Of a DNA stretch of 64,000 bases, positions 34,082 to 44,360 are shown one piece after another. The position numbers were made by a program, and so were the translations under genes. The number at the start of each line of letters is the position of its first letter. The stretch's first letter is position 1. This stretch comes from Xanthostigma xanthostigma (Eukaryota > Arthropoda > Insecta > Raphidioptera > Raphidiidae). The DNA lies in the NCBI GenBank assembly GCA_963575645.1, contig OY754466.1:15602001-15666000 (forward strand), given 5' to 3'. The notes under the pieces were generated by a model that saw only the letters and a list, made by a program, of their open reading frames with translations, searched no databases and was not told the origin of the DNA.

Positions 34082-34366
34082 CAAAGATTTCCAAAGTGGG
34101 CGTTACCGCCCCCTGGTGGGACCTACAGCGATCCAGGGGGGGCGGTGATGGCCACAGGGCGATGAATTCTGAGTTCAATAAATAGTTTCATAATTTCCAA
34201 CTTCATTGTTTCTAATTTAGACCTTTCTTTACTATATTTTACGAAAAAGGTAGAAACAGTATTAAATATATCTTTCTGTTTAATTTCTATTAAAATTATA
34301 AAAAAATTCCAGGGGGCGCTGAGTGTGGAAAAGAGGCGGTAGGCCAAATAATTTTGGGAACCACTG
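34082..34366. mobile_element. hAT-type MITE, 285 bp
   Basis: Flanks ATCTAATC and ATCTAACC match 7 of 8. The right end is the complement of CAGTGGTTCCCAAAATTAT and the left end is CAAAGATTTCCAAAGTGGGC. The CAGTGGTTCCCAAA end is a motif I associate with a widespread animal hAT group. GGGGGCG and CGCCCCC motifs mirror each other inside. Confidence 0.7.
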
Positions 34367-34374
34367 ATCTAACC

Positions 34375-35132
34375 GAACTGAAAGCGATTACTCTTTTAAA
34401 TACACAAAAAAAATTAGGATGTCGAAAAAAATTGTAAAATTTTTTTACTATTTTTTTTGATTTTTCATTTTAAATTTGAGCTACCTATAAAATTCTAATT
34501 GAAAATAAAACTTCCAGTTTTTAAAAATTTATCGTCCTGGGCAGTGGCCCATGTTGTCACGTTGTGCCTGTTGAAAGTTTATGAGCTAGAATTAGAATGC
34601 GAACACTGTTACGAATAAGATTTTTGTTCCGAGTTAAAATTGAAGAAAGTGCCAATTTTAAGTGAACGCATGAATAATTTCGAAGCAGCTGTACAACAGA
34701 ATATGTGACGTTTTGCGTCTGTCAGCCATGCGGCGGTGCGTAGGAAAAACACAGCTGATTGAAGACGAACTTCCGCATCAAAAACGCACATCGGATGTTC
34801 ATGATATACATAAAGCCAGTACATAATGTATGTGGTTAAAACGCGACCATGATATCAACACTCACTCGGCGTGTTTATGTGCCGACGCGATGCCGTCGAA
34901 CAGCTCAGCCGATTGCAATCGAACCAATTCCGAGATGGAGAATAATGACGAACTGAAACATTTGAAGGCCCTCAAGAGCAACTGCATTTTAAAAATCTTA
35001 TGTTTAAAAAAACTGAAAATATGAATTGCTCAGATAATCCCGGTAGTTGGATGTGCTTCAGAAACAGAAAACAACTTTATATTTGAGTGGCGTTTCTATA
35101 ATAACATCTAATTTCCAGTATCCAATTAAATG
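34375..35132. other. Intergenic, no recognised feature
   Basis: Short open frames on both strands at 34609-35024 show no domain. Confidence 0.4.
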
Positions 35133-35363
35133 TAAGTTCTGTTCCAAACTCTCTGCCAACGGTAATTTTATCGTCACAGTGATGCGCAGTAGGTAAAATG
35201 TGTTACAACCGAGATTAGAACGGTTCTAAAACTGTCCTTTAAGCCAAAAAACAGTGCAATGTCGACGCATGCGCACAAAACCCATACAAAACAGTTTCGT
35301 TTTAGCTATTGCGCATGACTGTGACGATAATATTACTGTTCGCAGAGAGGTTGGAACATAGCT
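35133..35363. mobile_element. TIR element, mariner-like MITE
   Basis: AGTTCTGTTCCAAACTCTCT mirrors AGAGAGGTTGGAACATAGC, and the arms continue with ATCGTCACAGT about 30 bp in. TA flanks both sides. A relative without clear ends lies near 13470-13560 (GTCGACGCATGTGCACAAAA). Confidence 0.55.
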
Positions 35364-35699
35364 ACAGTAACAAACTGAAACTAGTACGTATTAGGCCCAG
35401 ATAATTTGGAAATAAATGGTCTTGCAACAGCAAAAAAAAAAGAATCGTCTTGCATGTTTTGTGGTTTACAGGTACCAATTTTGTTTTTATCTGAAAACTA
35501 GTGAACGTATCGATTAAATCGAGATATGTGTGGAAACTAGTCGAGGTTCTTTAACTTTGAAAATGCCGCTCAGAGAAAGCTTTACTTCCCCTAAGTTTCT
35601 TGTAAGAACGAGACAGATGACACGACAGTTGTCTTTTTTTTATACGTTGAAGATACAAGCCGAATAATACATGTCCCGCTTCCACGACAAATGTAAATC

Positions 35700-35770
35700 A
35701 CAATGAGCCCAGCGGAAGTCAAGTGTACTTCGAACGATACCTTTCAAACTGAGGACAATCTCACCGCCAC
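35700..35770 (+). other. Segment homologous to 37250-37320
   Basis: AAGTGTACTTCGAACGATAC is followed by CTTTCAAACTGAGGACAATC. This aligns with a segment 1.55 kb downstream. In frame it reads AEVKCTSNDTFQTED, while the other reads AGVKCTSSGVFKTEV. It could be two decayed exons or two copies of a repeat. Confidence 0.35.
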
Positions 35771-35924
35771 TAAATCCGACTACTTTCCCAGTCTGTCTTG
35801 ATACTTTTACGTCTAGCCGGTGTTGGAAGCATCAATACCGAAGTTTCCCGAATCTTCATTGTACCATATTATTAAATATTATACTATTGGTGCCATAAAA
35901 ACAGGTGTGCATCAATTGGTTACA

Positions 35925-36000
35925 ATAGCTGGGTTGATATAGATTATAGACTCTGCTTGATACTCAGAAAGTCGCTGGTTTGATTCCAGTCGACACCATT
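35925..36000 (+). mobile_element. tRNA-like SINE head
   Basis: ATAGCTGGGTTGATATAGAT resembles an A box region and GGTTTGATTCC (35977-35987) is a near B box. A T-rich tail follows. Acceptor pairing is poor, so it is a SINE head or a tRNA pseudogene. Confidence 0.4.
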
Positions 36001-36092
36001 ATTATTTTGTTTTTTTTATAACTATACCAGATTCCCGTTGATATTTATTATAATCTTCATTCTTTTAATTTGGTTTTATTTGTTCATTTTTA

Positions 36093-36548
36093 GGGTTCCG
36101 TATCTCAAAAGGAAAAGAGGAACCCTTATAAGATCACTTCGTTGTCCGTCTGTCTGTCAAGACCCTTTTCTCAGGAACTTGTGGAGGTATCGAGTTGAAA
36201 TTAATATCAAATACTCAGATCTGCAATCAAAAGATACGGCCGTTTAAGCCTCATAATATTTTGACACTCGCAAGGGAATCAAAACCTATAGGGTACTTCC
36301 CGTTGATCTAAAATCATGAAATTTGGCAAGAAGCAATGTCTTATGGCACAAGCAAAGGGATTTTTTGCGATTATAAACTTATTTACAGTTGATAAACTGA
36401 CCTATGTCGATGTATGGAGACTACAGTTTTCCAACGGCCCAGCGATAATCTTTGAGACTCGATTTCCGTGATGGACGAACTATTTACATACCTACAAGTT
36501 TATGGGAACCCTCGGTGCGCAAGTTCGACTCGCACTTGGTCGGTTTTT
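36093..36548 (+). mobile_element. GGTTCCG-family retroposon, complete copy
   Basis: Starts AGGGTTCCGTATCTCAAAAG and contains TTGTCCGTCTGTCTGTCAAG. It ends GGGAACCCTCGGTGCGCAAG, then TTCGACTCGCACTTGGTCGG and a short T-run. Family D begins directly at that T-run. The 69-codon frame inside is not conserved. Confidence 0.7.
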
Positions 36549-37095
36549 GACGTGATAACGTCTTATAAATTGATGAATCACCAATCTTATAAATTGATAA
36601 AACACCGGCTGCATGCACGAAAAAGTGTAACGTTCCTAACGCGTAACGTTCCTAACGTTCGTAACGCGTAACGTTCCGCCTGACCCTGTGCGTGCTTTTC
36701 TCGAAAACGGCCCTAACGATTTGGATGAAATTTACTGAAAAGGGATTTTGGGGGGCAAAAAAAATCAATTTTTTGACGTATGAAAATACTTAAATATTGT
36801 AAGTAGGTTTTGGAATTTTATATTATAAACAGTGAAACAATTGTTTTATAAATATTATGACAGCTAATCTTTGAGACTTAAAATAAATACGGAAGAATAT
36901 ATTATTTATTATTTATTAAGAAATATTATATGGTGAGTAATTTAAATAAATAAAATTAACCTAAATTTGAAGCGAAAGATGCAATATCATAGATTCGAAT
37001 TATTATATGTAGAATTTAGGTTATGTATTACGGAATACGTTATCACGTAAAACTATCGTCCGTAAACCGACTTTACAGACAACCAATTTTTTTTT
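36545..37095 (+). repeat. Family D repeat, copy 3, split
   Basis: The 5' part runs to about 36692 (CTGACCCTGTGCGTGC), with a local duplication of TCTTATAAATTGAT and of AACGCGTAACGTTC. Then about 330 bp of unrelated DNA intervenes, starting TTTTCTCGAAAACGGCCCTA. The 3' part (37025-37095, ACGGAATACGTTATCACGTA onward) resumes. The insert's class is unknown. Confidence 0.6.
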
Positions 37096-37340
37096 TTATA
37101 CAACCAAACTCAGCGAGGTATTGCGTGGTGAAAGGAAGTTTTTTAAAGGTTGCTGGTGCCATATTGGAAGTCAGACAGCCCAAGTACAATTGGAATGGGG
37201 CTAGCCGCCAACAGCACATGTTAGACGTTCTCGAGTCCACGGCAAATGTGACGAACCTAGCGGGTGTAAAGTGTACTTCGAGTGGCGTCTTCAAAACCGA
37301 GGTCATCCCCGCCACGATAGTTTCTCGACCTGTGTAAATG
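37096..37340 (+). other. Possible decayed coding segment
   Basis: GC-richer than its surroundings. The plus frame carries FLKVAGAILEVRQPKYNW and later LAGVKCTSSGVFKTEV before a stop at 37335-37337; the second part has a homologue at 35700-35770. A 142-codon minus-strand frame overlaps fully and both cannot be real. I do not recognise the protein and assign no function. Confidence 0.25.
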
Positions 37341-38137
37341 TCTGCTGTGTATACGATTGCGGTCCTAACTAAATAAACCGACGGTAGATGTAGAGGATCG
37401 GTGGTGCAAAGAGATTCCCCAAGGTACAAGCAATGGACTGCACGTGATGTTCTACTATGATTTTTAATGGCAATGTGCAATGAACTGCGACGAGGAAGCA
37501 CACATATAAGTAACCTTCCTGTTCAAACACAACCCGGAAGCCCGGAGCGGTAACAGCATCAATCGCGTACACCGAGGACACAAACAAATACCTATAGCGT
37601 GATTCGAAAATAGATGTCGACACTCCAGGATTAATGATCGGATGGAATATTTAATTGGTTAGTCGCTTTACAAAAAAAAAATGTAAATTGTTTTTTGACA
37701 CGTCAAAAAAAATCCTAAAAATATTAAAAGATAAAATTATCAGCAACATAAAATTCCATTTGTAGTACTTAAAAAAGTGTGATTCAAAACAAAAACAATA
37801 ATAACAAGGCCGTTCAATCCCGCTCTATTGTCCGCTAGCGGCGCTAGTAGTCTTCGAAGAAGTAAACGTCGAATAATATTTTTTTTTACAATTTTCCAAA
37901 TAATACTCAATATGATTTTTTTAGCGCAACAACATAAACACCGTATCTCGTTAATTCGTTATAAAAATTTCGATAATTAAAGGTTTCGTTTTATTAATGG
38001 TAGTTAGGTATTTCAAAAATGCTAGTTTACACAATGTTATAAGAGCATGCAAAATTGCGGACGGTAGACGGTGCTACCGTCTCGCACCCATATTCTACTA
38101 TATCCTCAACTAGCGAGAAATTCTACTCGTCTAATGG
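37341..38137. other. Intergenic, no recognised feature
   Basis: CCGCTAGCGGCGCTAGTAGT at about 37827 resembles ACTAGCGGCGCTAATAGG inside the Harbinger element at about 14691, so a fragment of that family may lie here. Confidence 0.35.
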
Positions 38138-38650
38138 CCACATTCACGGAACATAAGTAGTTATTTATTCGGTTCATTTGTTCTTCAGGTAAATATTCCT
38201 CCAAATAAATAGCGATAATTCAATTCATCAACCATAATTATGTTTACTATGTAGGTATAAATCTATTCTGTCTTAGTTCCACGGTATAAACCTAACCTAT
38301 AAACGTGGACTATTATATCTACAATTTGCTCTTATGAATTTATTACCTTTTGTGAAGTGTATAGTTGTAAAACATTTTAACAATTGAGTTAGGATAAAAC
38401 ATTACTACTTTGTGAAACTTTTTTTTGACGTTTAGGTACATCAACGCCATCGCCAGATTTTTTGGTGAACGTCAAAATATTCAACAAAAAGAGCAAGGAG
38501 TATAGTGCAGTGTATATTTATTCTTTAACTAACTTTTCTACTTGATATTTTGCTTGGTGAAATGAAGGTAAACTTAATTCTAACGAATAAATTTTTCCCA
38601 AGATTAGGAACTTCTATCTTTAATAGTGTTCGGTGAATATGGACATAAAT
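38138..38650 (+). mobile_element. Family X element, complete copy with TIRs
   Basis: Ends ATGGCCACATTCACGGAACA and the complement of ATGTCCATATTCACCGAACA form 20-bp imperfect TIRs over a 513-bp element. The interior includes AACGTCAAAATATTCAACAA and AGAGCAAGGAGTATAGTGCA. The target duplication is uncertain. Other copies: 5705-6130, 17841-18280, 26453-26860. Confidence 0.6.
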
Positions 38651-39059
38651 GTACCTTAATCCTTATAGTTTTGGAACGTCTGTGCTAATCCATTTCTCAA
38701 CAACATTCGGTACCATGAGTGTTAGAACGACTCCAGTTCTAACTGTATATATTATGTGCACAGGGAGAGCCATAAAATTGAATGGGAAATAGGAAATATT
38801 GGATAGTCGGCATATGCCAATATAAAATCATGTACCAGAAAATCGTAATATGTAAAATTGGATAAACTGAAGCTTGTCTATAGAGACTAATGTACGTGCG
38901 CATGCGCGAGATAGTTCTGCATTTTAAGGAAGTACTTGTAGTTTTTTTTAAGACCACCAACAGCTAGGTTTACTCGAACCCAGTGTCAATTCATACCTCA
39001 GCTGTTGAGCGTCTATAATTCACAATCTATTATTTTTTAATAATCCCATATATTGAACA
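38651..39059. other. Intergenic, no recognised feature
   Basis: No supported feature. Confidence 0.4.
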
Positions 39060-39390
39060 AATTTGAATGCGGTTTTTACCATTCGAAAGCTTATTTCTAC
39101 CATTACCACTTTACAACTGGTACTACTTTTAGATCAAAATCCACTTTTCAAAATTTTGCATTTTTTCGTTTTGAGGTCCCCGAAACCAAAAAAATATTTT
39201 TGGAAAAAGTATGTTCGGCAGTTAACACAAGTCAAACGGATTAGTGGACTGAAACCAAATTTTGGTGGATGTTTGATATGCATAAATTATTATGAAGAGC
39301 CTTATAGTTTTTGGAGAAAGTCGGCGCACGCGCAAACGAGATATGTGCTAGAACGTTGTTGTTTCTATTCATTTCATAATTGTTAGTATT
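39060..39390 (-). repeat. Family F6 fragment
   Basis: Reverse-strand 3' part of F6 (TTCGTTTTGAGGTCCCCGAA, CAAATTTTGGTGGATGTTTG, GAAGAGCCTTATAGTTTTTG). It ends near an (ATCT)n run at 39400-39420. Confidence 0.6.
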
Positions 39391-39486
39391 AGTGCAAAAT
39401 AAATCTATCTATCTATCTATTATAACGGTATACTTTTAAAGGACGATTTATTTCCCCTTCAAAGTTAAAAAAAAGGACCCCGCACC

Positions 39487-40230
39487 AAATACATGGGAAA
39501 ATGGCTTTCGCTGAAATTCTTTCTAACTAGGGGGAGTGAATCAGTCATTTATAAAATAATTTCTGCAATAAAAATGTTTATTATTATTATTATTTGATGC
39601 TGAAAAAAGTATCCAATAAAACTTGGGTCTGAAAATCCCATTACCTATATATTTATATATATAAAGCTGAAGAGTTTGTTTGTTTGTTTGGTTGAACGCG
39701 CCAATCTCAGAAATTACTGGTCGGAATTGAAAAAATTTCTGATAGCCCATTCATCGAAGGAAGGCTATAGGCAATATAATATCACGCTATACGAGCAATA
39801 GGAGCGAAGCATCAATAAAAAATGCTGCAAAATGTGACTCAAAATGTGTCTGTCCGAAAAAGAAGTTTTGAACGGTAACTCTGATCATCATAAAATTTGG
39901 ACACATCATTTGTCTTGGTAAACTAAGATGAATGTGCGTACTCATGTCCCTCCCCTCCCATTTGTTCTTTTGCACTCGGGTGAAACCAGGTGGGACCGCT
40001 AGTAATATATATACATACATATATATCATATAAGTATATCTCCACGGGTGCCTGCATATTGCACGTTGTTCGATAATTGCCACAAAACAACCGTTTTTGA
40101 TAAGCTTGCAACTTTGGACACCTGGATATTCAGACCCTGGTTGTATTGGAAACTTTTTTCAGCATCAAATGGCTGATTCATTCCCCCCAGTTAGAAAGAA
40201 TTTCACCGAAAGCCATTTTCCCATGTATTT
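39487..40230. mobile_element. TIR element with nested Helitron and LINE tail
   Basis: AAATACATGGGAAAATGGCT at the left mirrors AGCCATTTTCCCATGTATTT at the right, and the arms continue through GATGCTGAAAAAAGT. The left arm is interrupted by a 40-bp LINE-like tail (TGCAATAAAAATGTTTATTA plus TTA units) and the centre by a Helitron (39641-40002). Confidence 0.6.
39641..40002 (+). mobile_element. Helitron, same family as 8066-8399
   Basis: Contains AAAGCTGAAGAGTTTGTTTG near the start and a CTCGGGTGAAACCAGGTGGG hairpin region before CGCTAG plus T. The first bases are diverged by AT microsatellite-like sequence, so the 5' boundary is approximate. No tRNA block. Confidence 0.75.
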
Positions 40231-40763
40231 AGTTCTTTCAAACATATAAATCGCTAAAGAAGTTTCACTTCAAAAATAATTAATTAAGAGACCGACGCGA
40301 AAAGTCTAGTGCCTCATAAAGCGTAGACTGTAATATCTACGTAAAAAACTTTGAAATTGTATACGGGGCTTTAAAATATCACTGGTATGGTAAAATGTAA
40401 ACAACAAAAAAACAGCGTAATGCTATGCCTATCCGTTTGGTACACTTCAGTCAAGCATGCTATAAGTTCGACTACACGGAGTAGTGATGTGTCCACATGA
40501 CTCTTTATTGGGAGCTGGCTCCGTGCGCTCCGCTCACTAAAAAGAGTCTCTCATAGCGAGTCGTTCAAAGGAGCGACACTAGACAGTACGCACTACACAA
40601 GAGTGCAGACTGCAGAGGTGTGAACTGTCATCATGCATGCTCAGGAGTCACGTAGCATTGCACAGCAGTCAGCACAATACACACACTCAGCTCTGAGCTC
40701 ATTTTAATATGATTATCTTATATTATTCGCATTTCTGATAAACTATACCTAAAGTATAATAAT

Positions 40764-41320
40764 ATCTTAAAAAAAAACTTCGGAGAAGTAAAAACTTCGT
40801 TCTGTGCTAAATTGAAAAACTTGAGGCGACTTAATCTCAGAATTATAACTTAAAAAAAAAAGAATTTCGAGGCAGACAAGAAATTGAAATCAAGCTCGAA
40901 ATTCTGTGCCTAAGACGTCGAAAAAAAAAAGAATTTTGAGGCAGACAAGGAATTGAAATCCAACTTCGAAATTCTGTGCTTATAAAAGCTACAAGAGCAA
41001 CAGCAAAAAAATGCAAAGACGGTGTTCGCATAACTCCTTTAGTTACCACTAAAAAAACGCCGTCTGTGCACTTTTTTTTGCTGTTGCTCTTGTAGCTTTT
41101 ATAAGCACAGAATTTCGAAGTTGGATTTCAATTCCTTGTCTGCCTCAAAATTCTTTTTTTTTTCGACGTCTTAGGCACAGAATTTCGAGCTTGATTTCAA
41201 TTTCTTGTCTGCCTCGAAATTCTTTTTTTTTTAAGTTATAATTCTGAGATTAAGTCGCCTCAAGTTTTTGAATTTAGCACAGAACGAAGTTTTTACTTCT
41301 CCGAAGTTTTTTTTTAAGAT
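40764..41320. repeat. 557-bp near-perfect palindrome
   Basis: Everything from ATCTTAAAAAAAAACTTCGG to the mirrored CCGAAGTTTTTTTTTAAGAT pairs, with arms of about 270 bp and a central loop of roughly 30 bp near 41035-41065. Each arm contains an internal direct repeat of about 60 bp (GGCAGACAAGAAATTGAAAT and GGCAGACAAGGAATTGAAAT versions). Arm identity is very high, with only a few mismatches seen. Confidence 0.85.
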
Positions 41321-41875
41321 TTCACGTCTTTTTCCAAAGTGTGAGACATTATTTTTATTTTTTCTCCAAAAAATAAACATGTGTGCATTTTTAGAATTAA
41401 GAGGCCACAGATTCCATGAAGGCCAATTTTGAAGGCATGAAAAAAATCAATGAACAAGGGCCAACCATTAAAAATACAAAATTTTTTTCCTATCATTTGT
41501 AAAATACTTATTTTGCATTAAAAAAGAAGTTTCAATTTGAAAACTTTCCTCTTTTTAATTTTTGTTGCACTTTTTATGATGAATATGTTTTTTAATAAAT
41601 TAAATTATTTAAATCTAACTTCAATCATATATGTATTTTGTTATTTTTTAATAAAAAATTTGACGAAAGTGTATTTTTCAAAAAACAAGAAAAAAAAATT
41701 AAAAATTAAAAAAGAAATAAAAATATGTATATGAGAAAAAAATTGAGAAAATAAATTAAAAATAAAAAAAACAATTAAAAATATAAAAAAAAAATTAAAA
41801 TTGAAAAAAAAATAAAAATATGATTATATATAAATATCAAGTAGAAATAAAATGGAGTAGAAAAAAAAAATTTCC
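41321..41875. other. Very AT-rich interior of the hAT composite
   Basis: Long A-rich stretches; the 65-codon frame at 41537-41734 is a by-product of composition. Confidence 0.4.
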
Positions 41876-41880
41876 AATGA

Positions 41881-41959
41881 TGCCGGCGGGAATCGAACCC
41901 GAGACCCTGTTATTAGTGTTATTACTAGTCTAACGTCGTAACCGTTAGTCCACGGGCAC
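41881..41959 (-). tRNA. tRNA-like sequence (pseudogene or SINE head)
   Basis: On the minus strand it reads GTGCCCGTGGACTAACGG (D-arm-like) and ends TCGGGTTCGATTCCCGCCGG plus CA with a well-paired T-arm (CGGG/CCCG around TTCGATT). The outer acceptor pairs 6 of 7. The anticodon region is ambiguous (CTAGT within a loosely paired stem) and a T-run follows about 10 nt downstream as a Pol III stop. The long spacer before the T-arm argues against a normal tRNA. Confidence 0.4.
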
Positions 41960-42240
41960 ACTCGAAGTATAAGCTGTTATTGTGGTACAGAAGTATATAT
42001 GGGTGATACGAAAAATCGGTCCTATGAAAGTCACGTGGTCACAGAACTATAAAACTTGGAAACTGGTCTCATATACACGGCGTTATATGGGAGCTAGGCA
42101 AAATCAATGTATAAGAATACGTTAGAGATACGTCGGCATTTAGCACAGAAAAGAATCTCTAACGAGATTCTTCGATAATAATAATAATAATGTTTATTCA
42201 ATAAATAAAATTATCGACCAATTTTTCAGACAATATATTT

Positions 42241-42628
42241 TAATGTTAATAATAAACTTGATAAAATTATTAAAAAGGGAAAAGATAAAATTAATAAATT
42301 TCAAAAGCATAATGTTGTATATAAAATTAATTGTGAAAATTGTGCTAAGAATTATATTGGTCAAACTAAAAGAGCTCTTAAAACAAGAATAAAAGAGCAT
42401 CAAAATAATCACAAATTAATGCCTGACAAACACAATGTAATAACTAAACACAAATTAGAACTTGACCACAAAATTAATTGGAATAATATTAAAATTTTAG
42501 ATAATGAAACTAATTTTTTTAAAAGAAATATTTCGGAAATGTTACATATAAAATCAAATAAAAATTCTCTCAATGCTCAATTAGATACAGAAAATTTAAG
42601 TAATATATATAATATTATATTGAAATAA
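42241..42628 (+). pseudogene. Penelope-like polyprotein C-terminus: GIY-YIG endonuclease
   Basis: The frame is open from the inverted repeat to the stop at 42626-42628, about 129 codons. It contains VVYKINCENC, NYIGQTKRALKTRIKEHQ, then KHKLELDHKINWNNIKIL and a C-terminal KSNKNSLNAQLDTENLSNIY. This is the GIY-YIG nuclease of Penelope-like retroelements: VVYxIxC holds the GIY-type strand, YIG follows, and the KTRIKEH arginine/histidine are the usual active-site positions. In the intact element the domain nicks target DNA to prime reverse transcription. The reverse-transcriptase part is missing here, so this is a relic, but the domain itself shows no internal stop and may be fairly young. Confidence 0.85.
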
Positions 42629-42814
42629 TTTTTGTTTTTAATAATTTTTCTTTCTTTTTTAGGTACTCACAAATTATTATTTCCATGACTACTTAATAAA
42701 AAATTGTTTGTTATTATTTTTTCATTATTTTGATAATCATAATTAATTTTGAAAAAATCTATAAAAAAGCGAATTATATTTAATTATTAATTATTTTTAT
42801 ATTTTTTAGATCAA

Positions 42815-42848
42815 TTCTGAAGAAGGTCCAAATCCGGATTGAAACGTT
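42815..42848 (+). ncRNA. Hammerhead-ribozyme-like core in Penelope 3' UTR
   Basis: CTGAAGA (42817-42823) and GAAAC (42841-42845) flank a short foldable segment (GTCC AAATCC GGAT), the order of the hammerhead core CUGANGA-stem II-GAAA. A second copy on the minus strand at 60690-60721 has a better stem (GATCC/GGATC). Hammerheads are known in Penelope-like elements. Stems I and III and the cleavage triplet were not established here. Confidence 0.4.
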
Positions 42849-43275
42849 AATGTATTAATTTTATATTGTTTGTTAATATATTGTCTGAAAAATTGGTCGA
42901 TAATTTTATTTATTGAAGAGTTCTAATCAGACGTTAATCAAAGATTTGAATAATGTTTATTGTTACAATATTATATCTTTGTCAACGACGTCAATGTGAA
43001 TGGTTTAAGTCACTGTAATCTTAGTACTATTACACTTACAGTGTGTCATTCAACATTAAATGACTCAGTACGTGCAAAATTCACTAGTTACTCTGTTGGC
43101 CTGTGCTGTGTGCGCTCTGTAAATGTGCGAATGCAACAGTACAGAACAGCTCAGCACAGAGCAATGGCGCTTGGAGTGAGTCATTCACAAAAAAATGAGC
43201 GACTCGCTCCGCTCCGAGAAAGGAGTCGTTCATTATGAACAACTCGCTCAGGAGCAACACATCACTAATACGGAG

Positions 43276-43790
43276 CGACGCGACGCAGATAAGCAAAAAG
43301 CACTCCGTCCTAATTACACCAGATAGTACACCTGGGGGAAGATCAAAGATAATTCCACAACAAGCGATGTCACGATTCAAGTGAACGCTGCGTTATTATC
43401 GCAAGGATAACACACCCGGTTGTATGAAAGTAGAAACTATAACGAAGATAGCCGCGCGGTTATTGGGTTTCTGTTTTCACTTATTATTCTGTTTTGAATA
43501 TTGATTTTTCATATAGATGAATTTGACCTTGATCTGTTATCGTTCTTCAGCTCCGTGACTATGCTTAAAGGTGGGTGCACACTTATTCGAGTTTTCTTTG
43601 AAACGTCTGGCGGCTGCGTTTTTTTAAAGAAAAAAAGAATCTTTTTTGTATTACGTGCATTATTAATAGTCCATACTTTTTGTGGACGGAAATTGTTTTT
43701 TTATGCCAGTGACGAAAAAAAGTCGCGATCAAAAGTAGACTGTTTTCGTCTCTTATGGCCATACCTATACACCGAACGTGACTTGCTAAT
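43276..43790. other. Intergenic, no recognised feature
   Basis: A 97-codon frame at 43501-43794 and overlapping reverse frames have no domain. Confidence 0.4.
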
Positions 43791-44360
43791 ATAGTCAAAG
43801 TGCCCGTCGGCAAAAATTTTACTGACAAATACTCTCCCCAAAGTATATGGCTTCATTAGGTCTAGTCTGACACCTATTTCCTCTATGACTTTTTTGATTT
43901 TGGGGCGTTTTCTCTCTAAGTTTTCCGAAACATGTCGTTTTGACGACATGTAAAAAATTTATAGATACTGTTTGTTTTTTTAATTGGATAGCTTAAAAAC
44001 TTCAACACTAAAATAATGTTCTCTGACAAATAATATGAATCATTTAAAATTTCTGACACCTCGAATATAAAAAAACGACTATAAAAAAATAATTAAATTA
44101 AATATTATTTGTCAGAGAACGTTATTTTAGCGTTTTGGTTGAAGTTTTTAAGCTATCCAATTAAAAAAACAAACAGTATCTATACATTTTTACATGTCGT
44201 CAAAACGACATGTTTCGGAAAACTTAGAGGGAAAACGCCCCAAAATCAAAAAATGTCATAGAGGAAATAGGTGTCAGACTAGGCCTAATGAAGCCATATA
44301 CAAAGTTTGGGAAGAGTATTTGTCAGTAAAAATTTTTGCCGACGGGCACTTTGACTATTA
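43791..44360. mobile_element. Foldback element with about 230-bp arms
   Basis: TAGTCAAAGTGCCCGTCGGC at the left mirrors GCCGACGGGCACTTTGACTA at the right. The arms remain nearly identical through CATGTCGTTTTGACGACATG and AGCTATCCAATTAAAAAAAC-type sequence to a roughly 100-bp centre. Each arm encodes, reading inward-to-outward, the same start MSSKRHVSENLE(R/G)KRPKIKK; one arm then has a frameshift. Confidence 0.75.

Larger units (their letters stand above)
42199..42948 (+). mobile_element. Penelope-like element, 5'-truncated
   Basis: The 13-bp direct repeat AATAATGTTTATT lies at 42186-42198 and 42949-42961. The left edge is a 41-bp inverted piece (ATTATCGACCAATTTTTCAG) of the repeat near the right end (CTGAAAAATTGGTCGATAAT). 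Between them are the end of an ORF with a GIY-YIG domain, a 3' untranslated region with a hammerhead-like core, and a 33-nt tail (AAGAGTTCTAATCAGACGTT onward). Inverted partial terminal repeats are a known trait of Penelope-like elements. Confidence 0.85.
40482..43267. mobile_element. hAT-type composite element, 2.8 kb
   Basis: Termini TAGTGATGTGTCCACATGAC and the complement of TAGTGATGTGTTGCTCCTGA share the first 11 bp inverted. The flanks ACACGGAG (40474-40481) and ATACGGAG (43268-43275) match 7 of 8. Subterminal GAGCG/CGCTC motifs are dense at both ends. Within lie a 557-bp palindrome, a tRNA-like sequence and a Penelope-like insertion. No hAT transposase, so it was mobilised in trans if at all. 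Confidence 0.65.

Noticed and set aside
37073-37501. 142-codon minus-strand open frame
   Set aside because: It overlaps a plus-strand frame with a homologous segment elsewhere and starts inside family D; no recognisable motif.
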